Source: Pseudomonas chlororaphis subsp. chlororaphis
GTDB lineage: Bacteria > Pseudomonadota > Gammaproteobacteria > Pseudomonadales > Pseudomonadaceae
NCBI RefSeq assembly: GCF_003945765.1
Contig: NZ_CP027712.1
Coordinates: 1,674,001-1,738,000 of the forward strand
Direction of reading: 5' to 3'
Length of the DNA stretch: 64,000 nucleotides
Shown here: piece by piece, positions 56,854 to 64,000 of the stretch
Layout of the letters: every line of letters begins with the position of its first letter
Numbering within the stretch: the stretch's first letter is position 1
Program-made: the position numbers and the translations under genes
The notes under the pieces: generated by a model
The model's input: only the letters and a program-made list of their open reading frames with translations
Database searches by the model: none
What the model was told of the DNA's origin: nothing

Positions 56854-57801
56854 TTACAACGCCTTCACCGGAATACAGATCTCACACTCCAGTTCCCCCG
56901 TCTTCATGTCGTATTTCGCGTCCACCGGATAACGCTCGAACGCTGGTCGGGCGTCGAATTGCATGCCGCTCTTGGGCAGCCAGTCGCGGCACAGTTCGGT
57001 CCAGGCGTCGGCGATGTCGGGGCCTTTGCCCTGGTAGTGGGCGATGGCGTAGAGGCCGCCGAGCAGGGTGGTGACGACGGCGGGGGCGCTGGCCTTGAAG
57101 TCGTCGGGGACTTCGACGCAGGCGTCGTAGCGGCATTTTTCGGGTGGGGTGACGTAGGGATCGTCGTGGCCGATGCCGTAACGCACGCGGCCCAACAGGC
57201 CGTTTTCGACCATCCAGGGGGCGACGGTGTCGCGCCAGAAGGTGCCGATGCCCGACCCGTAGGGGCCGATATAACGCAGGTAGGCGACGCGGACCGGTGG
57301 CAGTTCCTTGAGGGTGACGTTCATCAAAGGCTCCTTCAGGTGAATGAAGGCGTCAGGATCGTCGAAGGCCGGGATGTGCGTCTGATCAGGATTGCTCAAT
57401 TCCCGCAGGCGCCGTTCGCGGACGTCGCTGAGGCGGCGGTGCCAGCGTTTGGGTTCGATGCTGCGCCAGGTGCTCGGGGTGACCGAGAAATGCTGCTTGA
57501 ACGCCCGGGAGAACGCTTCGCCGGAGCTGAAGCCGACTTCCAGGGCCACGTCGAGAATGCTCATTTCTGGATGGCTGGCCAGCTGATAGGCAGCACAGGC
57601 CAGGCGGCGTCGGCGCAGGTAGTCGCCCAGGGTTTCGCCGACCCAGGCGGTGAACAGGCGATGAAAGTGAAAGGGCGAAAAATGCGCGACCTGCGCGAGT
57701 TCCGCCAGCTCCAGCGGCTGGTCCAGGTGTTGGTCGATATACTCCAGCACCCGGTTCATGCGTTGGGTGTATTCGTGGAGGCTGTGATAGGCGGGGCTCA
57801 T
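56854..57801 (-). CDS. AraC-family regulator with GyrI-like effector domain
   Basis: This 315-residue protein has two helix-turn-helix units at residues about 12-105 (LDQPLELAELAQVAHFSPFH; LDVALEVGFSSGEAFSRAFK), followed by a GyrI/AraC effector-binding domain from about 145 to 310 (VTLKELPPVRVAYLRYIGPY; KCRYDACVEVPDDFKASAP). This architecture is the Rob/SoxS-like multidrug-sensing type. ATG 57801 gives the compact N-terminus; an ATG at 57831 is an alternative. It could regulate the divergently placed or neighbouring stress genes; targets unknown. Confidence 0.9.
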   Translation of the reverse strand: MSPAYHSLHEYTQRMNRVLEYIDQHLDQPLELAELAQVAHFSPFHFHRLFTAWVGETLGDYLRRRRLACAAYQLASHPEMSILDVALEVGFSSGEAFSRAFKQHFSVTPSTWRSIEPKRWHRRLSDVRERRLRELSNPDQTHIPAFDDPDAFIHLKEPLMNVTLKELPPVRVAYLRYIGPYGSGIGTFWRDTVAPWMVENGLLGRVRYGIGHDDPYVTPPEKCRYDACVEVPDDFKASAPAVVTTLLGGLYAIAHYQGKGPDIADAWTELCRDWLPKSGMQFDARPAFERYPVDAKYDMKTGELECEICIPVKAL

Positions 57802-57918
57802 GGAGCCAAGTTTAGCCGGGGGCCAGGCCACGGGTTTGTGCCGGGCGGGTTTTTTCCGTCGGCCGGACGAACGTGATCGCGAGCCAGCTCCTGCAGGCCC
57901 GCGATCGCCGTCCGGCGC

Positions 57919-58656
57919 TCAGGAGCCGCCATGGCAGCAACTGGCGGCCGGTTTGTCGTCATAACGATCATGGTGCCTGACCCAGTCCATGATCTGTTCT
58001 TCGTTGCGCCCCTTGGGCGTCAGGTCCAGGTAGTTGTAGGCCCCCACCAGCAGGTCCAGGCCACGGGCGTAGGTGGAGTAGGTGTGGAAGATCTCACCGG
58101 CTTCATTGCGATAGAACACGCTGAGGCCAGGCAGCTCTTCTTCGGCGCCGTCGGTTTTCTCGTAGTTGTACGTGGCGGTGCCGGCGGCGACCTCGTCGGC
58201 CCGGGCGCAGACCCCGAAGTCGTAGTTGAAATCACAGCCGGCGGACGAAACCCAGTCGAACTTCCAGCCCATGCGCCGCTTGAACGCCTGGAACTCGGCG
58301 AAGGGCGCGTGGGACACCGCCACCAGTGCGATGTCGTGGTGGGCCAGGTGCTGGTTGGCGCCGTCGATGTGATCGGAGAGGAAGGAGCAGCCCGGGCAAC
58401 CTTCGTCCCAGCCATCGGCGAACATGAAGTGGTAGACCACCAGCTGGCTGCGATCGCCGAACAGGTCGGCCAGGCTCAGTTCGCCGTGGGGGCCCTGGAA
58501 GCGGTAGGGCTTGTCGATTTTCACCCAGGGCAGGGCACGCCGCTCGGCGCTGAGCTGGTCGCGTTGGCGGGTGAACGCCTTTTCGTGAATCAGGTGCTGC
58601 TTGCGGGCCTGTATCCATTGTTCCCGGGATACGACCGGATGATCGTTGAGGTGCAT
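57919..58656 (-). CDS. DUF899-family thioredoxin-like protein
   Basis: This 245-residue protein belongs to the DUF899/thioredoxin-like family. It has an N-terminal REQWIQARKQHLIHEKAFTR helix, the strand-turn SQLVVYHFMFADGWDEGCPG with a CPGC motif near residue 90, and a C-terminal NYLDLTPKGRNE block. The tail CCHGGS is rich in cysteine. Family members are of unknown biochemical role; a redox function is suggested by CPGC. It is in the same orientation as the AraC regulator, 117 bases upstream of it. Confidence 0.88.
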   Translation of the reverse strand: MHLNDHPVVSREQWIQARKQHLIHEKAFTRQRDQLSAERRALPWVKIDKPYRFQGPHGELSLADLFGDRSQLVVYHFMFADGWDEGCPGCSFLSDHIDGANQHLAHHDIALVAVSHAPFAEFQAFKRRMGWKFDWVSSAGCDFNYDFGVCARADEVAAGTATYNYEKTDGAEEELPGLSVFYRNEAGEIFHTYSTYARGLDLLVGAYNYLDLTPKGRNEEQIMDWVRHHDRYDDKPAASCCHGGS

Positions 58657-58854
58657 GACGTCTTCTCCTGCGGCAAAGGTGCGCGGCGACAGTGCCTACA
58701 CAGGCTAGTCGTTTCGCCCGCGGGCAAATCGACAGCCGCCGGACGGTTCCGCCCAACGGTCGCCCGCCTGCTCGATGCTGCTGAACGGCTATAGGTGGCG
58801 CCTGTCACAACCTGGGTACAGGCATCTCTCTTTCATGAATGGAGGCAGAACAGG

Positions 58855-59247
58855 ATGGCGACTTATAACTGGGATCTGATCGAACGATTGCTGCATGAGG
58901 TGCAGAACGGCGCGGGCCACAGCTTCACGCCGCGACCCTATGCCGAGCAGCATGCCGCGGCCAAGGCGGCCGAGGGTGAATCCATGGGCAATCTGGATGA
59001 GCTGAAAAGCACCGCCGCCGAGTATGAAAAACTGTTGCTGGACCGGGGTTTCATCGAGCCGCGTCCCGAGGAGGAAGGCGGCAATGGCGAGAACTTCATG
59101 TTGACGCCGCGCGGTTCCAGCCTGCTGTGCATGATCGACAGCTGCATTCCGGGCAACGATCACCCGCGCCAGGTGCTGGACGAACAGGCCGATGCGCTGG
59201 AACCGGCGGTTTTCGATGAGTTGGCCAGCAAGGCGCAGATTGCCTGA
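58855..59247 (+). CDS. Small winged-helix-like (DUF2513-type) protein
   Basis: This 130-residue protein starts at ATG 58855 after GGAGGCAG; a longer frame from 58795 is not supported. The pattern MATYNWDLIERLLHEVQNG, then AAEYEKLLLDRGFIEPR and MLTPRGSSLLCMID resembles the winged helix of DUF2513-like proteins: helix, helix, then a beta wing. It may bind DNA, but no target is known. It is divergent from the DUF899 gene. Confidence 0.78.
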   Translation: MATYNWDLIERLLHEVQNGAGHSFTPRPYAEQHAAAKAAEGESMGNLDELKSTAAEYEKLLLDRGFIEPRPEEEGGNGENFMLTPRGSSLLCMIDSCIPGNDHPRQVLDEQADALEPAVFDELASKAQIA

Positions 59248-59271
59248 GGGGTATCTAGAACATCGCGAGCA

Positions 59272-59305
59272 AGTTCGCTGCTGCGGGGAATATGCCTTGC
59301 AGCAG
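59272..59305. terminator. Hairpin between convergent genes
   Basis: CGCTGCTGC and GCAGCAGCG pair around a 14-base loop in the 87-base spacer between the winged-helix gene and the DUF6279 gene. There is no T-run, so the function is uncertain. Confidence 0.45.
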
Positions 59306-59334
59306 CGAGCGCGTTGGCGCAAGACGCGCCAGTG

Positions 59335-60204
59335 TTACTCCTGGCGTACCGTCTTCATGCATTTCAACGCTTCGAATTCATTGCGCACGTTCTGCAGCTT
59401 GTTGCGCAGATGCTCGCGCTGGGCTGGCGTGCTTTTGGCCATCACGTCCACCAGCAGGTTGCGCGCCGCCTGTTCGCTGTTGGCATAGGCCTGGCGATAA
59501 GCCGGTGTCCAGAAGCTTTCACGATCCACCAGCAGGCGCTCGATGCGTCTGTCGAAGTCGCTGTTCTGGCGTTGCTCCAGCGCGGCGCTGAACTGTGCCT
59601 GCCAGTTGGCCCGATTGGCGAGCCAGAGCTGGTTCTGTTCGCCGAGGGACGTTGACCAGTCCGCCACCCGCTGGGTCTGCTCGGGAGTGAGGGGGCCGAG
59701 CCAGGTATTCAGGCGCTTGTCCATGCGTTCGGCACGCAGCCTGATCTGTTGCTCCAGTGGTGGCTTGAGGTTTTTGCTGCGACGTTGGCGCATGTCTTTG
59801 GCGAAGGCCGCCTTCATTTCCGCGACCTGTCGGTCGTCCAGGCCCCGCAGCAACTCGATGGCCGAAGGCGCGATCGCGCGGGCGGTCTGGGCAATGGCCT
59901 GCTTGGCTCCGCGGGTGAACTCTTGCAGCTCGGCATCGTTGACCTGATTGCGTTCGACCATCTGCTGCAGACGGTCCAGGTAGTCCAGGTAGCCGGGCAA
60001 CTGCGTGCTGCAGTGCCAGCTCAGGTGTTCCTTGAGGCGCTGGTTGAACCAGATTTTCTGCTCGCGATTCATTTCCAGGTAGTCATTGAGCGTCCAGGGA
60101 ATGATCACATCGAGGTTGCGGTAAGCCAGGCCGACACGATTGCAGGAGGTCAGCACCAGGCTCAACAGCAGTAGCAGGGTGAGGTGTTGCAGCCGGCGCG
60201 ACAT
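59335..60204 (-). CDS. DUF6279-family lipoprotein
   Basis: This 289-residue protein has a lipoprotein signal (MSRRLQHLTLLLLLSLVLTS then Cys21). The mature part is mostly alpha-helical and charged (YLEMNREQKIWFNQRLKEHL; ERMDKRLNTWLGPLTPEQTQ), as in DUF6279 proteins common in Pseudomonas and related gammaproteobacteria. It is probably anchored in the outer membrane. Function unknown. It lies 79 bases after the TorF-like gene on the same strand. Confidence 0.86.
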   Translation of the reverse strand: MSRRLQHLTLLLLLSLVLTSCNRVGLAYRNLDVIIPWTLNDYLEMNREQKIWFNQRLKEHLSWHCSTQLPGYLDYLDRLQQMVERNQVNDAELQEFTRGAKQAIAQTARAIAPSAIELLRGLDDRQVAEMKAAFAKDMRQRRSKNLKPPLEQQIRLRAERMDKRLNTWLGPLTPEQTQRVADWSTSLGEQNQLWLANRANWQAQFSAALEQRQNSDFDRRIERLLVDRESFWTPAYRQAYANSEQAARNLLVDVMAKSTPAQREHLRNKLQNVRNEFEALKCMKTVRQE

Positions 60205-60283
60205 GGCAAGTCCTTGCGAAGGCCTGGGTTTGTAAGCATGGGTTTCTTATCTGAACCGGGAAAGCTTCCGGCAGTTCAGCCGC

Positions 60284-60997
60284 TCAATAGAACGAATGCT
60301 CGGCCTTGAAGGTGAGCAGACCGTCGCATTGTGCGTTATGTCCAGAATAGGCCGAACAATCGCTGCCGTTGAGGTTGGAGTCGCTGTAGATCAGTTTCAG
60401 GTCGATGCCCATCCAGGGGCGGGAGAACTTGATCGACCAGTCGTTGAAGCTGCTGACGTAGCCGCTGCTCACCGAAACCGGGTTGCCCAGCTGATGAGTG
60501 GTGTACTTGATGCTGACGCCAATGCCGAAGGGCTGGTTGCCGCCCAGGTCGGCGAACAGGGTGCTGTTGCGCTTGTCCGGTTCCTGGCTGAACGCGGCGC
60601 CGAAGCGGCTGCCCAGCAGCGTCAGGCCGCCATAGAACTCCTGGCTGTCCTGCGGGGCCAGTTGCGGGTAGTTGTACTGGATCATCCCCACCTCATAACC
60701 CAGGGTCTGATCGAAGGGGCGCTTGAATCCCAGGTAGGAGTCCACTTCCAGGTCGCTCTCGCCCAGGCCCATGCTCGGCGACCACTGGCCGATGTACCAG
60801 CCGCTGTCATGGGTCAGGTCCAGGCCGCCATGGAACGAGCCGGTGGCCGAGGGTTTGACCAGGCCCTGGGCCATGCTGCGGCTCGGGGTGCTGCTGAGCT
60901 TGAGGTCGAAGTCCCCCAGTTCGCGCTGGAAGATCTGCCCGTGGGCCAAGGGGCTGGCGAGAAGGCTGGCAAGCAGCACATGGGAGGGTTTGAGCAT
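60284..60997 (-). CDS. TorF-family putative outer-membrane protein
   Basis: This 237-residue protein has a signal peptide (MLKPSHVLLASLLASPLAHG) and about ten amphipathic strands ending in an aromatic residue (FKAEHSFY). Blocks such as SRGQ-like SMAQGLVKPSATGSFHGGLD, GWYIGQWSP and LEVDSYLGFKRPFD match the TIGR02001/TorF putative porin family. The transported substrate is unknown. ATG 60997 is followed directly by a good signal sequence. Confidence 0.85.
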   Translation of the reverse strand: MLKPSHVLLASLLASPLAHGQIFQRELGDFDLKLSSTPSRSMAQGLVKPSATGSFHGGLDLTHDSGWYIGQWSPSMGLGESDLEVDSYLGFKRPFDQTLGYEVGMIQYNYPQLAPQDSQEFYGGLTLLGSRFGAAFSQEPDKRNSTLFADLGGNQPFGIGVSIKYTTHQLGNPVSVSSGYVSSFNDWSIKFSRPWMGIDLKLIYSDSNLNGSDCSAYSGHNAQCDGLLTFKAEHSFY

Positions 60998-61194
60998 GCT
61001 TCACTCCATGAAACGCGAGGAGCAGGAACCGCGGAGCCTACTGGAATGCCCGATCTAGACGTGTGCAAGGATACCGGCGAAACCTCGGGGATGAGGGCCG
61101 TTCGTCGATTTTTATGGGAGGGGAGGAGTCAGAACTCTAGTCCTAGCGCTTTGAGGTTCAAAGCGCATAGGGACCAGGAGGTGTGGCGGGGGGA

Positions 61195-61383
61195 TTACTT
61201 CTTGCCCAGGCTGATCTGCTTGGACGGGCCGAAAGTCTGGCCGCTGACGCCTTTGGCAATTTGCTGGATCTCGCCGCCGGACTTCAGGAAAGCAGCAATC
61301 TGATCGTTGATCGATTCGCTGGTTTCAACGGCTGGAGCTGGCTTTGCTTTGCTGTTGGATGCTTTTACACGCATGGCGGCCAT
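61195..61383 (-). CDS. Small conserved Pseudomonas protein, SutA-like C-terminus
   Basis: This 62-residue basic protein reads MAAMRVKASNSKAKPAPAVE at the start and has the segment AAFLKSGGEIQQIAKGVSGQ. That segment resembles the FL-x2-GG-x-VQ motif near the end of SutA, the RNA-polymerase-binding regulator of slow-growing Pseudomonas. It lacks the acidic N-terminus of SutA. Homology is therefore tentative. It stands alone, divergent from the CvfB-type gene. Confidence 0.7.
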   Translation of the reverse strand: MAAMRVKASNSKAKPAPAVETSESINDQIAAFLKSGGEIQQIAKGVSGQTFGPSKQISLGKK

Positions 61384-61734
61384 TAACCTTCAGAAAATTA
61401 ATTTGGCCAGCCATCATACATGAAATGCTTGACAATTGCTTGGTAAATATCCTCCTGGAATAACGGTGGAAAACTCCCGAATAATCCTAAGTTGATCTCG
61501 GGAATATCCCCATAAGCTGCTGTTTTAAATAAAGACAATGGCACAAAGAGCGGCTTGTTCGGCGGCGCTGAGGCAAAAGTCGCTGCCGGCTGGCCTGACG
61601 GGCGGAACCGGTTGCTGGCGCAAAGCCATAAAAATCAAGGCATTCAGGAAAATCTCCGCTGCTATCCGGCGACGCGGGCCAACCAGGAGCGGAAAACCGG
61701 GTAGAATGCCGCCCACGCAATGAGGGTATTGGAA
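61384..61734. other. Divergent promoter spacer
   Basis: About 350 bases between the 62-residue protein gene and the S1-domain gene. The left half is AT-rich (promoter-like) and holds a TCCCGA/TCGGGA inverted repeat at 61475-61503. No gene is supported; several short frames have no ribosome binding site. Confidence 0.5.
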
Positions 61735-62571
61735 ATGGCTTTAGTCGGGCGCTACAACAGTTTGCAAGTGGTTAAACACACTAACTTCGGTTTATATCTG
61801 GACGGCGGGGCGGATGGCGAAATACTGCTGCCCAATCGTTATATTCCCAAGGATATTCCCAGTGAAGATGAAGACTGGTTGAATGTTTTCGTTTATCTGG
61901 ATAGCGCCGACAAGTTAATTGCAACTACCGAAAAACCAAAAGTTCAAGTCGGTGAGTTCGCCAGTCTTAAAGTCGTGGAAGTTAACAGTATCGGTGTGTT
62001 CCTCGACTGGGGCCTGCCCAAGGACCTGCTGCTGCCGTACTCCGAGGAAAAGCGCCAGCTGACCGCCGGTGAGTATTGCGTGGTGCACGTCTACCTCGAC
62101 AAGCACACTCGTCGCATCACTGCCACAGCCCGTCTGGACCGCTACCTGGACAAGGCTCCGGTGACCTACAAGGTCGGCCAGGAAGTCGATCTGCTGGTGG
62201 CCGAGAGCACCGACATGGGCTTCAAGGCGATCATCAACAACAAGCACTGGGGCCTGATCCACAAGAACGAAGTGTTCAAGTTCCTGCGTCCGGGCAAACA
62301 GGAAAAGGGTTTCATCAAAGAGATCCGCGCCGACGGCAAGATCAGCCTCAGCCTGCAACCGGTGGGCGAAGAACTGGCCAGCAGCCTGAACGCGAAGATC
62401 CTCGCCAAGTTGCGGGAAAACAATGGCACCCTGCCGGTCAGCGACAAGAGCGATCCGACGGTGATCAGTGGTCTGTTCGGCGTCAGCAAGGGCAACTTCA
62501 AGAAGGCCATCGGTGCCTTGTACAAGAATGGCCAGATCATTATTCATGCCGACCGCATTGAACTGACCTGA
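61735..62571 (+). CDS. S1-domain RNA-binding protein, CvfB/YitL family
   Basis: This 278-residue protein starts at ATG 61735, eight bases after GAGGG; an ATG at 61720 is less well placed. It has tandem S1-type beta barrels (about 5-60, 70-135, 145-205: VVKHTNFGLYLDGG; VVEVNSIGVFLDWGLPKDLL; LIHKNEVFKFLRPGKQEKGF) and a C-terminal winged helix (ISGLFGVSKGNFKKAIGALY). CvfB binds RNA and affects virulence gene expression in Staphylococcus; the role in Pseudomonas is unknown. A terminator follows. Confidence 0.93.
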   Translation: MALVGRYNSLQVVKHTNFGLYLDGGADGEILLPNRYIPKDIPSEDEDWLNVFVYLDSADKLIATTEKPKVQVGEFASLKVVEVNSIGVFLDWGLPKDLLLPYSEEKRQLTAGEYCVVHVYLDKHTRRITATARLDRYLDKAPVTYKVGQEVDLLVAESTDMGFKAIINNKHWGLIHKNEVFKFLRPGKQEKGFIKEIRADGKISLSLQPVGEELASSLNAKILAKLRENNGTLPVSDKSDPTVISGLFGVSKGNFKKAIGALYKNGQIIIHADRIELT

Positions 62572-62641
62572 TTCGTTCCTCCCTGGCGTAGTTGCGGTCG
62601 AAGAACCTTCGGCGGCGCTAACGACCCACGGGGCTGTCCGA

Positions 62642-62674
62642 AAAACCGCTGCCGGAACCGGCAGCGGTTTTTTA
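62642..62674 (+). terminator. Rho-independent terminator after cvfB-type gene
   Basis: AAAACCGCTGCCGG and CCGGCAGCGGTTTT form a 14-bp stem with a two-base loop, followed by more T. It can act on both strands. Confidence 0.92.
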
Positions 62675-63015
62675 TTGCCTTTTTTCCTGGCTGCGTTGAA
62701 GGACGTCAGAGTCGGCGTCTTCGATCGTTGTCATGGCCGATGTATACAGTTTCAAGCCATTCCTGATGCACTGATATCAGGCAGTCGTGCACAGCCAGTG
62801 GGCATGTCTGCCGCTGATCCCGGCTGCTGATCATCGTTATGTAGTCAAGGCCCAGCCCTTGATGGACAAGCGATCCACGCCGTTCGCCTACAGGTTTTTC
62901 CGGTATGGCACGCATTCTGCGTAGCGCTTCGTATACAACTCATGCCGGCTCCCGTACGCAGTGTGGTCGCAAGGTCAATCGCGGGGGCAGGGCCTGTCCA
63001 ATAAGGAGCCTTGCA
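62675..63015. other. Spacer before the NCS1 symporter gene, no gene supported
   Basis: About 340 bases. A 69-codon minus-strand frame (62706-62915) has no ribosome binding site, matches no family and is not called. AAGGAG at 63003-63008 serves the downstream gene. No hairpin with a T-run or operator-like dyad was recognised. Confidence 0.5.
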
Positions 63016-64000
63016 ATGACCGAGCAACTACCCAAGGGCTACAGCCCGCGCTTGTACAACCAGGACCTGGGGCCGCTGCCGCAGAAGTGGAACTGGTACA
63101 ACATCTTCGCCTTCTGGATGAGCGACGTGCACAGCGTCGGCGGTTATGTGTTCGCCGCCAGCCTGTTCGCCCTCGGGCTGGCCAGCTGGCAAGTGCTGGT
63201 GGCCCTGCTGGCGGGGATCTGCATCGTGCAACTGATCGCCAACCTGGTGGCCAGGCCCAGCCAGCAGGCGGCGGTGCCATACCCGGTGATCTGCCGGCTG
63301 GCGTTCGGTGTATTCGGGGCGAATATCCCGGCGGTGATTCGCGGCCTGATCGCGGTGGCCTGGTATGGGATCCAGACCTACCTGGCGTCCAGCGCCCTGA
63401 TCATTGTGGTGCTGCGCTTTTTCCCGGCCATGGCGGCCTATGCCGAGCCGCATTTTGCCGGGCTGTCCTACCTGGGCTGGTTCGGTTTCCTGGCGCTGTG
63501 GCTGGTCCAGGCCCTGGTGTTCTGGGCCGGCATGGAGTCGATCCGGCGCTTTATCGACTGGGCGGGGCCGGTGGTCTACGCGGTGATGTTCCTCCTCGCC
63601 GGCTGGATCGTCTGGAAGGCCGGCTGGAGCAACATCAGCTTCACCCTGGGGGAGAAGTCGCTGTCGGGCTGGCAGGCATTCGGCCAGGTGATCGTCGCCA
63701 CGGCGCTGGTGGTGTCCTACTTCTCCGGGCCGACCCTGAACTTCGGTGACTTCAGCCGCTACTGCCGCAGCATGCAGGATGTACGACGCGGCAACTTCTG
63801 GGGGCTGCCGGTGAACTTCCTGGCGTTCTCCCTGGTGACCGTGGTCATTGTCTCCGGCACTCTGCCGGTGTTCGGTGAAATGCTCCATGACCCGATCGCC
63901 ACGGTGGCGCGGATCGACAACGACGTTGCGGTGCTGCTCGGCGCCTTCGCTTTTGTCACCGCTACCGTCGGCATCAACATCGTCGCCAACTTCGTCTCGC
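63016..64000 (+). CDS. NCS1-family nucleobase:cation symporter, 3' end outside window
   Basis: ATG 63016 follows AAGGAG by seven bases; 328 residues are visible, and the family is usually about 480-500. Family blocks: SPRLYNQDLGPLPQKWNWYN at the start, FAFWMSDVHSVGGYVFAASL in helix 1, PVICRLAFGVFGANIPAVIR, GLIAVAWYGIQTYLASSALI and SGPTLNFGDFSRYCRSMQDV. Members import uracil, cytosine, allantoin or hydantoins with sodium or protons. The substrate cannot be set without the C-terminal half and neighbours. Confidence 0.93.
   Translation, partial: MTEQLPKGYSPRLYNQDLGPLPQKWNWYNIFAFWMSDVHSVGGYVFAASLFALGLASWQVLVALLAGICIVQLIANLVARPSQQAAVPYPVICRLAFGVFGANIPAVIRGLIAVAWYGIQTYLASSALIIVVLRFFPAMAAYAEPHFAGLSYLGWFGFLALWLVQALVFWAGMESIRRFIDWAGPVVYAVMFLLAGWIVWKAGWSNISFTLGEKSLSGWQAFGQVIVATALVVSYFSGPTLNFGDFSRYCRSMQDVRRGNFWGLPVNFLAFSLVTVVIVSGTLPVFGEMLHDPIATVARIDNDVAVLLGAFAFVTATVGINIVANFVS

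Noticed and set aside
62706..62915. 69-codon minus-strand frame before the NCS1 gene
   Set aside because: No recognisable family and no ribosome binding site; kept only as a note in the spacer entry.
62961..63749. 262-codon + strand frame overlapping the NCS1 gene
   Set aside because: Wrong frame; the NCS1 start at 63016 has AAGGAG and family motifs in the adjacent frame.

Overview
The window is high-GC DNA typical of a fluorescent Pseudomonas. The gene set (aceK, hrpA, a PA3286-type FabH-like enzyme next to an ECF sigma gene and an OprP/OprO porin, aqpZ, DUF3077, DUF6279 and TorF proteins) and the palindromic REP elements in intergenic spacers point to the P. fluorescens group (P. chlororaphis/P. 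protegens-like). This is inferred from family recognition; no search was run. No tRNA, rRNA, CRISPR array or insertion sequence was seen.

Layout. 1-3866 (-): a type V autotransporter whose passenger carries 99-residue tandem repeats; its C-terminus lies off the left edge. 3867-4578: AT-rich spacer. 4579-13912: EamA transporter, aceK, hrpA, a FabH-like synthase, and an ECF sigma/zinc anti-sigma pair. 14222-15565: phosphate/polyphosphate porin with a possible Pho box. 15665-24638 (-): an apparent eight-gene operon, read from its promoter as MFS exporter, NTF2-like protein, Rieske reductase, Rieske alpha, Rieske beta, tryptophan 2-monooxygenase (IaaM), indoleacetamide hydrolase (IaaH) and aromatic amino acid permease, with a divergent LysR gene. 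It looks like a tryptophan to indoleacetamide to indoleacetate route joined to an aromatic-ring dioxygenase.

25691-37769: housekeeping and accessory genes (GNAT/FemAB-like, AqpZ, ABC exporter, cyclophilin, alpha/beta hydrolase, LysR, azoreductase, EamA, MscS, DEAD-box helicase), with several REP palindromes and terminators. 38054-55797: a two-partner secretion locus: TpsB transporter, a 4438-residue TpsA/CdiA-like exoprotein, an overlapping immunity-type gene, and then an AT-rich tail where short toxin-end-like reading frames are each followed by a tightly coupled small gene. I read this as a contact-dependent inhibition locus with an array of orphan toxin/immunity modules; the toxin activities are not recognised.

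56100-64000: DUF3077 protein with a structured leader, AraC regulator, DUF899 protein, a small winged-helix-like protein, DUF6279 lipoprotein, TorF-like outer-membrane protein, a 62-residue SutA-like protein, a CvfB-type S1 protein, and the start of an NCS1 nucleobase symporter that runs off the right edge. Long open frames antisense to GC-rich genes were treated as shadows.
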